This document shows positions 23,525 to 34,727 of a stretch of 64,000 nt of DNA, piece after piece. Position numbers and translations under genes: made by a program. Numbering within the stretch: the first letter of the stretch is position 1; each line of letters begins with the position of its first letter. Origin of the DNA: Hemerocallis citrina (Eukaryota; Streptophyta; Magnoliopsida; Asparagales; Asphodelaceae); NCBI GenBank assembly GCA_017893485.1, contig CM030368.1:108321549-108385548 (forward strand). The letters run 5' to 3'. The notes beneath the pieces were generated by a model, which searched no databases, was not told the origin of the DNA, and saw nothing but the letters and a program-made list of their open reading frames with translations.

Positions 23525-25484
23525 CTTTGTCACCTCTTCTCATTCTCTTGTTCTTCTTCTTCTTTTTTGTCTTTTGTAATGCCTAACTATGGACTGGCCA
23601 GCGCTTTTTGTAGCTCTTGAACTTTTAATGAAATGATTTCTTTTTGGATGAACGTTACAAAATTTCGCAAAGTTATTCAACTCTTTTTGCTCGGATTGTG
23701 TCTTTGAGTATTGAGGACTTCTTTTGATATTCCTCAACTTTCCAGGTCGAGTTGGGCCCGATCACTGAGGTCTCCCATCTTCGTATTGAGCTGGAGAAAA
23801 CGAAGAGGGCTCTTTCTCGCTGGCGTGTTAAAGCGTTTTACGACTTCTTGGAAACTTCTATGTTGCTTCAATATGTAAAAGATCAAGTTTATATTAGTAG
23901 CACTACTTTGCTTCTAGGTTGTTAGAAGACTTCTATGTTTGCTTCAATGTATAAAAGATCAAGTTTTTATTAATAGCACGTTTATTTTGCTTCTAGGTTG
24001 ATAAGAAGACTATTATGTTTGTTCTTTGGGTAAAAGATCAAGATGTAGTAGCATGCTTTATTTGCTTCTAGGTTGTTAGAAGACTTTTATATTACTTCAA
24101 TGAGTAAAAGATCAAGTTACTAAGTCGGTGGTTCTAGTTGATGCATACAAAGGAACCCATTTTAGTATTGTTGTTTTATGGGTTCTTTTTGATAAAGAAC
24201 TCATGCTTATAGTGTTGTTGTTTTATAGAAAAACTTAGACTAATCATATGAGTATTCTTCATCTGGAGTTATAAATGGTTACGAGATTATGTTTTGAATG
24301 TTCATCTTGTATGTTAAATTTGTAAGCTTAACATGCATGTTGGTTCATGTTAGTAAGCTTACACACGAAATTCTAGTTCATGTTAACTAGAATTGTCGTG
24401 AATTATTAGTAGTTTGAATCATGCACTTGATTATGAGTAATAACTATTCCATGTGCTCGTAAGTCATGTTATAGCATGTTTTATGATTAAGAAATATTTC
24501 GTACCAATTATTAGTATTGGTCCGTCTCATACGTACCTCACCTAGCTCGTATGTAGTTTGTTTGTTCAGGCGTAGCTCATTTGGCTCGCATGTGATTTGT
24601 TAGCTCGTGCATAGCTTATAAGCTAGTACGCAGCTTGTTGTGCTCGTCTAGGTGATATCATTACCGTAGGGGCCATCGACCCTCAAGGCGTGTATTTATT
24701 TTACCCCGCAGGGACTGTGGATGAGTCACCCCTCGTGTATCGTCAGATCTTAACCGGTGTAGGTTGATCACGGGCCAGCAGCGTAGACGGAATCAAAGTT
24801 CAGGGTAGTATCATGCCAAAAAATTTGTATTGCCGGAGTCTTGGATCGATAGGCTGTGACAGGATCCTTGGTGATCTTAATAAGTCTAGGTAGAGCACCT
24901 ATTGGGAAGTCTAACTTAATACCTAGCATTTTGTGTTAGTACTGTTGTCATCCCTCAGATTGTTTAAGGTTAGTGACATCGTTAGGGTAGTGACTGGTAA
25001 CTAATGTTACATAACCCTTTTATCTTTTACTTCACCAAAGGGAAAGAGTTGGTATTAGGGATGATACCTTATGATCCGACCTGTCCTATAGGCCAGCACT
25101 AGGTGGTGTTATTGGTTGTACCCTTCTTGTCAAAGGGATTCGGTCTGTGCCTTCTCAAGAGTTGGGAGCACGAGATCCATATCCTGTCTGTTAATTTCTG
25201 AAGTGCCATGTTAAGAACAGAAGATTTTCCTGTTGGAGCTAGGGGATGGACCACCGGAATTCCATCATATTCTATGTCAGGAAAAGCGAACAGGCCTTAG
25301 TCTACGGTTGAATAAACTAACGTACCCACAGTTTTGTATGCAGGGTAAATGACATGATAAAGATTAAAGAGGAACAGATGCTTAGAGATTATTCAATGTT
25401 GTTGTACTTTTATATAAATGTTGTAAATTTGCTTCCGCTGTACAATGTAAAGTCAGTAATCAAGAATGCTTAGAGATTATTCAA

Positions 25485-25901
25485 GTCAGTAATCAGGGAA
25501 GATTATGAAAGAGCGTAAATTGGCAAAAGATTGATTACCTCTTAATGGAGATGGATGGAGGGTATTTATAGGCATCTTTGGGGGTTAAATTAGGAATGTA
25601 ATTCCTGTGGTTAGATAAGGAATGTAATCCCTAATCCCCTGGTGAAAGGATAGATGTGAATCAAGGTCGTTGATTAGTATTAATTAGAAACCCTAATTCT
25701 ATCCTGGTGGACCGGGTTTGCTGCGGGTTGAAACCCGCACCCAGTTGAGGTGGATCCTTTTGCGGGTTAATGGATCTTTGAGGAGGAGAACCAGTGTCCA
25801 CTTCAGACCCATTGGTAGGTGAAATTACCATTTTAACCCCGGACTTTAAGAATTGTTCCTGATCTGGACGGTTTCGATTTAACCCCTTTTTAGACATATC
25901 A
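25485..25901 (-). mobile_element. Tat element 3' LTR, truncated (copy 3)
   Basis: Third tandem copy. This one faces the uninterrupted internal region and so pairs with the 5' LTR at 38424-39018 as the ends of one element. Confidence 0.9.
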
Positions 25902-26313
25902 CGAGCCCCCCACTCCCAATGACTGAGCTTGATCAGCCTTTGAGAAGTAGTTTTACTGTTTTAATGGCTGGCGGAGTTGTATCGTAGTCCAAATGAATGG
26001 TTTCGAATCTTCGCAGGCGGCAGTATAGTGATTTTCTAAGTTAGTTGCATGCTCTGAGTTGTTCTCGAACTCTTCTGGATATTTGGTGATTTTTATCAAT
26101 TTTTTTCGGAATATTTACTTAATTTTGCGAAGTGCCGATTCGTCGTTCGGGGGTCTTAATAAATGGTCCTTGGCGATAATTATTCACTCGGGGGCTCAAA
26201 AATATTTTCCCGACTTTATAATTATTTTCTAGGATTTTTAATTAATTTTTGCAAATTTTTAATCATTTTTTCACAATTTTTAAATAAATAAAACAATTTT
26301 AATAAATAAAATA

Positions 26314-27734
26314 CCGAATTATGGCGTGGCGCGATCTGGACCGTTGATCCTGAGTGAGCGCGAATTTCTGAAAGATCGGATGGACCGAGTCGCTCGGCAG
26401 AAATTTCCTCACTTTTGTGGGTCAGATGGGCACTTGCTCGGAATCCGAGCGAAGTGGCTCGATTCTTCCCTCGAGCAAGTGGCTCGGATCGCTAGTCGCT
26501 CAGCTTAATTGGAATTCCGAGCGACGTGGACCGATCTGAGCTGTTGGATCTTGGCGTGAATCTTGAGGCAGGCTTGGTTCCCAAGAAAACACAATCTTGT
26601 CGTTTAGTGGACATGGCGCAATCTGGGCCGTCCATCATCTCAGGTGTGAATTTCGCAATGATCTAACGGTCGGAGACGATCGACAGCATTTTTCTTCACT
26701 TTCGATGGTCAGATTGGCACTTGCTCGGAATCCGAGTGAAATGGCTCGGTTTTTCCCTCGCGCATGTGGCTCGGATCGCTAGTCACTCAGTTCAGAATTC
26801 TGAGCGATCTGGACCGTTGGATTGCGGCACGAATCTCGAGGCACACACGGTTCCTAAGAAAACACTATCTTGTCGTTTAGTGGACGTGGCGTAATCTGAG
26901 CCGTCTGATCGAAATCTTACGGGAATCTTGAGGGAAAAGTCGTTTTTCTCCATTTTGTAGCTCGGATTGGCACTTGCTCGGAATCCGAGCGAAATGGCTC
27001 GGTTTTTACCTCGCACGAGTGGCTCGGATTGCTAGTCGCTCGGTTCAGATTTCTGAGTGACGTGGAGCGATCTGAGCCGCCGGATCTTGGCGCGGATCTC
27101 GAGGTGGCACAGTTCCCAAGAAAACACTATCTTGTCGTTTAGTGGACGTGGCATAATCTGGGCCGTCCGATCGAGATCTTATGCGAATTTTGAGGGGAAA
27201 GTCATTTTTCTCCAATTCGTAGCTCGGATTGGCACTTGCTCGGAATCCGAGCGAAGTGGCTAGGATCGCCTGTCCCTCGGGTTTTGGATTCGAGGGACGC
27301 GGGGCGATCCTAGCCGTTGGATGATGGCACAAATCTCGATGCTGGCTCAGTTCCCAAGAAAACACTATCTTGTCGTGTAGCGGTGCTGGCAAGATCTGAG
27401 CCGTCCGATCGAAATCTTACGCGAATTTTGAGGGGGAAGTCATTTTTCTCCAATTCGTAGCTCGGATTGGCACTTGCTCGGAATCCGAGCGAAGTGGCTC
27501 GGATCGCCTGTCGCTCGGGTTTTGGATTCGAGGGACGTGGGGCGATCCTAGCCGTTGGATAATGGCACAGATCTCGATGCTGGCTCAGTTCCCAAGAAAA
27601 CATTATCTTGTCGTGTAGTGGTGCTGGCAAGATCTGAGCCATCCGGTCGAAATCTTACGTGAATTTTGAGGGGAAAGTCGTTTTTCTCCAATTCGTGGCT
27701 CGGATTGGCACTTGCTCGGAATCCAGCTATCCTC
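26314..27734 (+). repeat. Subterminal tandem array (copy 3)
   Basis: Copy of the 12560-13980 array within tandem unit 3. It differs at single bases (for example CTCGATTC at 26459 where the others read CTCGGTTC). Confidence 0.85.
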
Positions 27735-28122
27735 TTCGTTGTGGAGGTCGGAGCTCTTGTAGCTCGGGTTCTGTGTCCGAGGGGCCGAGCGATTTTACTT
27801 GGATCGAAACGTCGCTTCCTTCCCCAACAGTTGTGGCTTTTCGTTAGCCATTTGGGCTTTTGTGACGTTTCAATTGAGGCCCAAGAGTTGCGCCCTTATG
27901 TTACAAAGCCCAAGAGCATTATCTTTACTATAAGTTTTCACCCCCTCAACACTTTACCTCATTTCTCACTTTCACTTTCTCACTCTTGGTTTTTACTCTT
28001 TAGCGAAGTTTTTAGCTCTTGAGTGGCGCTGCTAGCTGCCGCGGCAAGGCATTTTAAACTCCGGCGAACTTTTTTCTGCCGTACTAGTCATTTCAAGGTC
28101 ATTCCCTCTATTCATCTTTAAA

Positions 28123-30401
28123 ATGGTTAAGTTTTCTTCCACGGATGAGACCCCCTCCTCGGACCTAGGCATCAGCCGAGTGGTCAGGCCGAGCAAGGAT
28201 AAGGGGAAGGAGGTAGTGGAGCCGACCGAAGAGACTACGGTCCGGCCGAGTACGGATGTGGAGGTTGCCGAGCCTCTCCAGGAGGTGGTGGTCCGATCTA
28301 GCAAGGGCAAGGGTGTGGAAACGATCATTGAGCACCCGAAGACTGCAGGGGAGCTGGGTCGGCAGCCGAGCATTCTGCCGAGCATTGGCGGTGTGCAGAG
28401 CTACTCCGGAGAACTGTTGGAGAAGATGACGCAGGGCACCGCCAATTCAATCGAGGAGAACGAGCCGAAGGAAACTTCCGAGGTGGATCAGATCTCTTCA
28501 GTCCTGACCGAGGAGGATTTGCATCGTATCCGGAGTGGGTTTTGAATTCCCGCGGAGTACGGGCTCCTTCTTTCTGGCCCTAGCTTCCGAGCGTGCACCT
28601 CGTCCTCGGCCGATATATGTGTTTTTCCCACCGACTCGCTGAATGCTGGACTTCGGCTGTCGCTGCACCCTTTCGTGGTCGAGGTGCTGCAGTGGTATGG
28701 CTTGTGTCCGGCTCAGCTAATGCCGAACACCTGGCGACACGTCATGACGTTCGTTCTTCAATGCCAGGAGGTCGGCCCTCAGCCCAACATGTTCATCCTT
28801 CGGAGTCTTTACCGTCCGTGCCAACCAAGCAAAAATGAGCAGAGGTACTACCTTTCGCCAAGGAAGGGTGTGAAGCTGATCGAGAACCCGGACTTGATCA
28901 AGCATTGGAAGGAGCAGTACTTCCTCGTCCGAGCTCCCGAGCCATGGGTGATCCCGACGGTGTGGTCGATGGACGGTCTTCCGAAGCGGGCGAAGAAAGA
29001 GCCCGTGCTCAGCAACTAGGAGGCGAAAGTCATGGAAAAGTTGCTCGGGCTTCCAACCCTCAATTGGAAAGATATCACCAAGGAGGCATTATACCGAGGG
29101 GGTCTCAGTTCGATCGACCCTAGTATGCCTCTCCTTTTCTTGTTTTGTCTGTGAAGTTTTGGAAAATTTTTCTAACTTTTTTCACTCGGTTTGTGCAGAA
29201 TCTCCTGGCATGGATTACAAAGGTCTGATGGCGAAGGCCCGAGCGGCTAAGGAGTAGGAGGTGAGGAAGAGGAAGAGGACCGTGTCCAGACCTCAAGGTG
29301 GCCGAGCGTCCAAGATCCCCTCGGTCTCCCCGACCCCCGATCGACAGGTTGTCGAGGCTCCCTTGGTTGAGCCCGATCAAAGCCTTGTCGTGCCGACCGC
29401 CCCACCTGCCATGGACGCACCGACCCCAACAGCGAGAACAGATGTTCCAGGATCTTCCGGCGGAGCGTTTAACATTAGTGCGGCGCTGGCTCTCGATGTC
29501 CCGCCCCTCACAGCCGAGGCGGAGAAGATTCTGACCGAGGAGCACAAGCGCATCTTTGTCCCCGACTGGCGGGTGATGAAGGTCGACGGGTTCTTAGGAG
29601 ACGGTAACATTTGCATGCAGGCGGTGAAGCACCTGCCGACCCCTAAAGACCGAGCGGCGCTTAAGGCAAGTGAAGTTGGGGACGCCGCGATGCAGATCGC
29701 TCGAAACACCATGTCGGTAAGTAGTCGAGTACTTCCTTCAAAATTTTTCTAAGTTTTTGCGCTCGTGCTTGACTATTTCTTGTATTGCTTGTAGAACCTC
29801 TGCCACTTCAACTATCTGCTCGAGGAGTTCGCGAGCAAGGAAAAAGAGATGACCGTTCTGAACGATCGGGAAAGGTCAGAGCGGTCCAAGGCGGTGAAGC
29901 AGCTGGAGGCCGAACAGTTGCGTTCTACTTCGCTCGAGGCCGAGGTCGCCGACTTAAAGGCTCAGCTCGCCGAGGCGCTGAGGAGCTCTGCTGCCGAGGC
30001 TTCCAAGGTCGAGACCCTTGAAAAGGAGAGGGTTCAGCTCGAAGGAGAGCTGACTCAGGCTCAGAAGGCGACGGAGGAGGCCCTGACCGAGCAAGTGGCG
30101 AAGGTGGCGGCCGCAGAGAAGGCTGTTCAGGAGAGGCCGAAGCCCACATGCTAACGAACATGGAGGAAGTGGCTGAGGGTGAGGAAGAACTGCCCTTGGA
30201 ACCCCGGATGCTAAGCACATCATCGCTCGGAACCCCGGATTTGACGTCTCGTCCTACTACTTCTACGACCCCGTAGAGGGTGAGGAAGAGCTGCCCTTGG
30301 CCGAGTTCGCTCCGAGGCTGGAGGGCGAAGACTCCGAAGGCAAGGGTGGTGCCGAGGGTGCGGTCGTAGCTGTGCCGAGCGACGATGAGGTCGACCCCTG
30401 A
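28123..30401 (+). pseudogene. Tat antisense gene, copy 3
   Basis: Tandem copy that is contiguous with the rest of the Tat element. Exons are 28123-29122, 29199-29716 and from 29795, with stops at 28543, 29017, 29255 and 30152; the acidic C-terminal tail in the shifted frame ends with TGA at 30399-30401. A near-duplicate of GAGGGTGAGGAAGA.CTGCCC at about 30176 and 30278 sits where the frame is lost, so a small internal duplication may have caused it. Confidence 0.75.
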
Positions 30402-30622
30402 CTTTGTCACCTCTTCTCATTCTCTTGTTCTTCTTCTTCTTTTTTGTCTTTTGTAATGCCTAACTATGGACTGGCCAGCGCTTTTTGTAGCTCTTGAACT
30501 TTTAATGAAATGATTTCTTTTTGGATGAACGTTACAAAATTTCGCAAAGTTATTCAACTCTTTTTGCTCGGATTGTGTCTTTGAGTATTGAGGACTTCTT
30601 TTGATATTCCTCAACTTTCCAG

Positions 30623-31156
30623 GTCGAGTTGGGCCCGATCACTGAGGTCTCCCATCTTCGTATTGAGCTGGAGAAAACGAAGAGGGCTCTTTCTCGCTGG
30701 CGTGATAAAGCGTTTTACGACTTCCTGGAATTGGAAGATATCAAAGCAACTGCGAGAGGGTATTTTTGCGAGTTGAGGGAACTGCGGAAGCAACCTCGAC
30801 AAACTCGTCTCGAAGGCGAGATAGAGTTGCTCCGTAAGGATCTCTTTGATGTCGATCAAAAGAATAGTGAACTACTGGCGGAGGTTCGTCATTTAGAGGT
30901 AATGGTGAAAGAGCATTCGGCCGAGGAAGTGGAGTTAGCTTCGAAGGTGGGGAAGTTGATGTCCGAGCGCGATGAGTTGTCGGCAAGAATTGACAAACTG
31001 AGGAGGATCACGATCGACAGAGGTATCGAAGTGACTCATCTCCGTCGTATTGTGGCCACTAGCACTAACGTCGCAGGCTCTTCCAAACTTCCCCGTTTCA
31101 AAGCATCGGCGGAAGACGATATTCTGAGAGATAGGATCGTCGAGCCAGAGCAGTAG
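30623..31156 (+). pseudogene. Second antisense ORF of the Tat element, coiled coil
   Basis: An open frame of about 178 codons follows CAACTTTCCAG (acceptor-like, ending 30622) and ends with TAG at 31154. It has no ATG at its start, so it looks like a 3' exon. The protein is strongly charged with long heptad stretches (about residues 10-140, for example LEGEIELLRKDLFDVDQ), predicting a coiled coil; the tail is Ser/Lys/Glu rich. It follows the first antisense gene on the same strand, 220 bp after that gene's stop, and could be a further exon of the same transcription unit. I recognise no domain. Tandem copies 1 and 2 lack all but the first 30 or so codons. Confidence 0.5.
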
Positions 31157-31639
31157 ATCACGACGATGAAACCTCAGCCCGTAAGAACCAATGTTCGCAG
31201 TACGTCATGTACTCGCGAAGAGAGCGAAAGAGGTATCTCGTTCTACGAACTTGCAACTTGTTTGCCTGTCGTTAGGCGGAGCCCTGCTGACGCTCAGAGT
31301 GGTGTACCTGTTTTCTCTAGTGGCGCCTCGGTTGGGGCCACAGCTAGAATTAGCGGCGAAGGGGGTTCTCGCTTCGCTGGTTTAGAGTCGAGCTCAGAGA
31401 TAAGGCGACACCGCCCTTTTGTCTCTGAACCGAAGCGTTCCCCTTCCAATGAAGCGTTAAATAAGTTGTATTATGCTCCTCAAGTTATTGTAAAAATTCA
31501 TTGTAGTGTCAGCCTTGTCCGGGCTCTTAATAAAAAAGTTTGTTTTGATTCTGTTGTACGAATGTTGCGTTGGCTGGTATTAGTTTAAGTATAACTCTTC
31601 CAACTTTTGACAACTACTCAAGATCAGAAGCAAACCTCC

Positions 31640-32405
31640 TTTCTTATGGGCGACCCACTTCTGGCTTGCTTGATAGAGCTTGAGAAGTGGAGTCGAGCCA
31701 AGTGTTGGACTTTGAACTCGTCGCTACGAGTTTTGTTCTACGGTTGTGGGAGCAATTCCGAATGGCGAACCACTCCTAGCTTGCTTAAGAGCGAGCTTGC
31801 GGAGCAGAATCGAACCAAGTGTTGAACTCCGAACTCGTCGTTAGAGTTTGTTCAACGGTTGTGGGAGCAATTCCGAATGGTGACCCACTCCTAGCTCGCT
31901 TTAAGAGCGAGCTTGCGGAGGAGAATCGAACCAAGTGTTGGACCCTGAACTCGTCGTTAGAGTTTGCTCAACGGTTGTAGGAGCAATTCCGAATGGCGAA
32001 CCACTCCTAGCTTGCTTAAGAGCAAGCTTGCGGAGCAGAATCGAACCAAGTGTTGGACTCCGAACTCGTCATTAGAGTTTGTTCAACGGTTGTGGGAGCA
32101 ATTCTGAATGGCGAACCACTTCTAGCTTGCTTAAGAGCAAGCTTGCAGAGCAGAATCGAACCAAGTGTTGGACTCCAAACTCATCGTTAGAGTTTATTCA
32201 ACGGTTGTGGGAGCAATTCCGAATGGTGACCTACTCCTAGCTTGCGGAGGAGAATCGAACCAAGTGTTGGACTCCGAACTCGTCGTTAGGGTTTGTTCAA
32301 CGGTTGTGGGAGCAATTCCGAATGGCGAACCACTCCTAGCTTGCTTAAGAGCGAGCTTGCGGAGCAGAATCGAACCAAGTGTTGGACTTCGAACTCGTCG
32401 TTAGG
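31640..32405 (+). repeat. Tandem array, ~115-bp monomer, ~7 units
   Basis: The word AATTCCGAATGG recurs at about 31755, 31870, 31986, 32101, 32216 and 32314 (spacings 115, 116, 115, 115, 98). Units share ACCAAGTGTTGGACTCCGAAC, CGTTAGAGTTTGTTCAACGG and CTAGCTTGCTTAAGAGCGAG, the last being a near palindrome. The array lies between the convergent 3' ends of the antisense ORFs (plus) and pol (minus). 31157-31640 and 32406-32579 are otherwise noncoding. Apparent ORFs are repeat artefacts. Confidence 0.85.
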
Positions 32406-32579
32406 GTGAAGAGTAAAAGCAGAGAGATACAAGCAATTTTACAAGTAAAATGTGAAAAAACATTCTTTATTAATAACTAATAGTTGGTTGCTTCTAAAGT
32501 TGCGAGCCATTATTACAGGAGAGAAGTAAAGGAAAAATCACAAGTAAAAGGAGAGGAACGGTTCGACATCCCTGAATAC

Positions 32580-33980
32580 TTAGAGAGGCATTAATGCTCT
32601 CTCTTGGTATTTCAAAAGATGGTCGGCATTCCAAGTCCTGGGGATCTCTCTGCCTTTGAGGTCTTCTAGTCTATATGTCCCGGGCCGAACTACTTTGGCG
32701 ATCTTGTAGGGTCCCTCCCAATTTGGAGCTAGTTTGCTCTTCTGATCAGGAAAAGAGATGACTAACTTTCTGAGGACCAAGTCCCCTTCTTTGAGGTCGG
32801 TAGGACGGACTCTCTTATTGTATGCCAACTCGATCCTTCTTCGGTAGCTTTGTTGATGAATGGCAGCTCTTTCACGGATCTCATCAATCAAGTCTAGGTT
32901 TGCTCGGAGCTCTTTGGCATTTTTTTCTTCTTCATAAGCCATTAGATGAGGAGAGGGTATACCAACTTCTAGGGGGATCATAGCTTCGGACCCATAGGTG
33001 AGATTGAATGGGGACTCTCCTGTGGGGGTCCGTTTTGTGGTGCGGTAGTTCCACAACACGTTAGGGAGCTGATCGACCCATAAGCCTTTAGAACATTTAT
33101 CCAACCTCTTCTTAATACCGGAGAGGATCTGTCGGTTAGCATTCTCCACTTGGCCATTCAACTGTGGATGGGAGATGGAGGAGAAACGTTGTTGGATGGC
33201 GAGGTCTTCACATAGAGCTCAGAAGGCAGCCCCGGTAAACTGGGTTCCGTTTTCTGTTATGAGGACCCGAGGGACACCGAATCGGCAGATTACGTTCTTC
33301 CAGAAGAACTGAAGTACTTTGTTTTCGGTGATTGTGGCGAGGGACTCAGCTTCTATCCACTTTGAGAAGTAGTCGATTGCCATGACTAAGAATTTGAACT
33401 GGCCAGGAGCTGGTGGGAATGGCCCTAGTAAATCCATCCCCCACATTGCGAAAGGGATCGAACTTGATAGGGAAGTGAGTGGAGCTTGTGGGAGGCAACA
33501 GATGTTGGAGTACTTCTGACAAGAGCTGCATTGCCGAACGTGCCGTTCGGCGTCTTGTAGGAGAGTGGGCCAGAAATATCTGTAATTCAACACTTTGCGG
33601 GCTAGGGATTTGGACCCTGAATGTGCCCCGCCGATGCCTTCGTGAAGTTCTTGAAGGGCATAGTCGGCTTGTTCCGGGGAGAGGCATCTCAAATAAGATC
33701 TGCCGTCTACTTGTGTGAAGGAGCGCTTGTATAGGATGCCCTCGATAAGTGTGTATCGCTCTGCTCGGGTTCTCACTCGGCGAGATTCCTTAGAATCTTC
33801 AGAGAGGAGCCCATCCCTCAGGAACTCAACGAGGAGTTTCATCCAGTTATCTTGAAGCAGGACAGGTAGAGACTCCATAGAATCGGAAGTTTCGTCTTCT
33901 ATACTTGGCTTCAGGAGTACCTCATTCAAGACGGTCTGCTCAAGACCTTGTAGGGAGGAGGATGCTAGCTTAGAGAGGGC
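32580..33980 (-). pseudogene. pol: Integrase domain of Tat pol
   Basis: Integrase inserts the DNA copy into the host genome. The N-terminal zinc motif is intact (HEGIGGAH .. CSSCQK). In the core, the first catalytic Asp is in WGMDLLGPFP and the Glu in NGQVENANRQI. The middle Asp is replaced by Glu: the frame reads LITENGTQF where DNGTQF is expected. A stop separates the two halves at about 33216-33218. The C-terminal part has NWEGPYKI and ends with RTWNADHLLKYQE before TAA at 32580. There is no chromodomain, as is usual for Tat. The stop and altered catalytic residue mean this copy is inactive. Confidence 0.9.
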
Positions 33981-34727
33981 ATCGGCTTGGGAATTCTCCT
34001 CTTGGAGGATTCACTGGATGAGAGCTTCTTCAAATAAGGCCATGAGATTCCTGACCTTGGCTAGGTACTTAACCATTCGGTCATCTCGTGCCTCATACTC
34101 GCCCAGGACTTGATTTACGACCAGCTGAGAGTCGCTGAAGATCCGGAGGAGCTGTGCCCCTGCATTGCGAGCCATTCCGAGGCCGGCTATGAGTACCTCA
34201 TACTCTGCTTCATTGTTCGAGGCCTTGAAGTTGATGCGGGAGTATTGGAGGATGAAATCGTCTGGGCCGGCCAGAATGACCCCGGCTCCGCTTCCTTCGT
34301 TACAAGAGGACCCATCCACATAAACCGACCAGACAGGTGGTCCCTTCATTGCTTGGCTGAACTCAGAGATGGTACTTTCAACTATGAATTCTGCTAAGGC
34401 CTGAGCCTTGATCGCAGTCCGAGGCTGATACGTTATATCATGCTGGCTCAGCTCGATAGACCACTTCATAAGGCGACCGGAGGTCTCTGGCTTGTGGAGA
34501 ACTTGATTCAGCGGTTGGTCGGTAAGAATGACCAACGAATGGGACTGAAAATATGGGCGAAGCTTTCTTGCAGCCATCACTAGGGCATATGCCATCTTCT
34601 CTATCCTGGGGTAGCGAAGGTCGGCATCCCGAAGTACCTTGCTTACGTAATAGATGGGCTTTTGGGTCTTATCTTCTTCCCTCACGAGAACGGCGCTGAG
34701 GGTCTGCTCGGAGGCTGCTAGGTAGAG
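33981..34727 (-). pseudogene. pol: RNase H plus second (plant-type) RNase H of Tat pol
   Basis: The first part (from about 34727) is the usual gypsy RNase H region, with VREEDKTQKPIYYVSK and RYPRIEKMAYALVMAARKL, followed by VILTDQPL. The second part has a complete RNase HI catalytic set: Asp in VYVDGSS, Glu in NNEAEYEVL, Asp in IFSDSQLV and Asp in SQADALSKLA. This extra domain was acquired by the Tat lineage and probably removes the RNA strand during reverse transcription. In-frame stops lie at 34728-34730 and at 34011-34013; the last Asp lies beyond the second stop. Confidence 0.88.

Larger units (their letters stand above)
16975..23851 (+). repeat. 6,877-bp tandem unit, copy 2
   Basis: Same content and order as copy 1, exactly 6,877 bp further on. 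Single-base differences private to this copy include A at 22545 and A at 23015. Its left junction (GACTTCTTGGAAACTTC) is identical to the junction with copy 3, as expected if one junction was formed once and then copied by unequal exchange. Confidence 0.97.
23852..30728 (+). repeat. 6,877-bp tandem unit, copy 3
   Basis: The same unit, but at its right end the sequence continues without break into the rest of the Tat element (GACTTCCTGGAATTGG..), so this is the copy that carries the original right flank. Private changes include T at 25140. The original right flank reads CTTCCTGGAA where the two internal junctions read CTTCTTGGAA. Confidence 0.97.
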
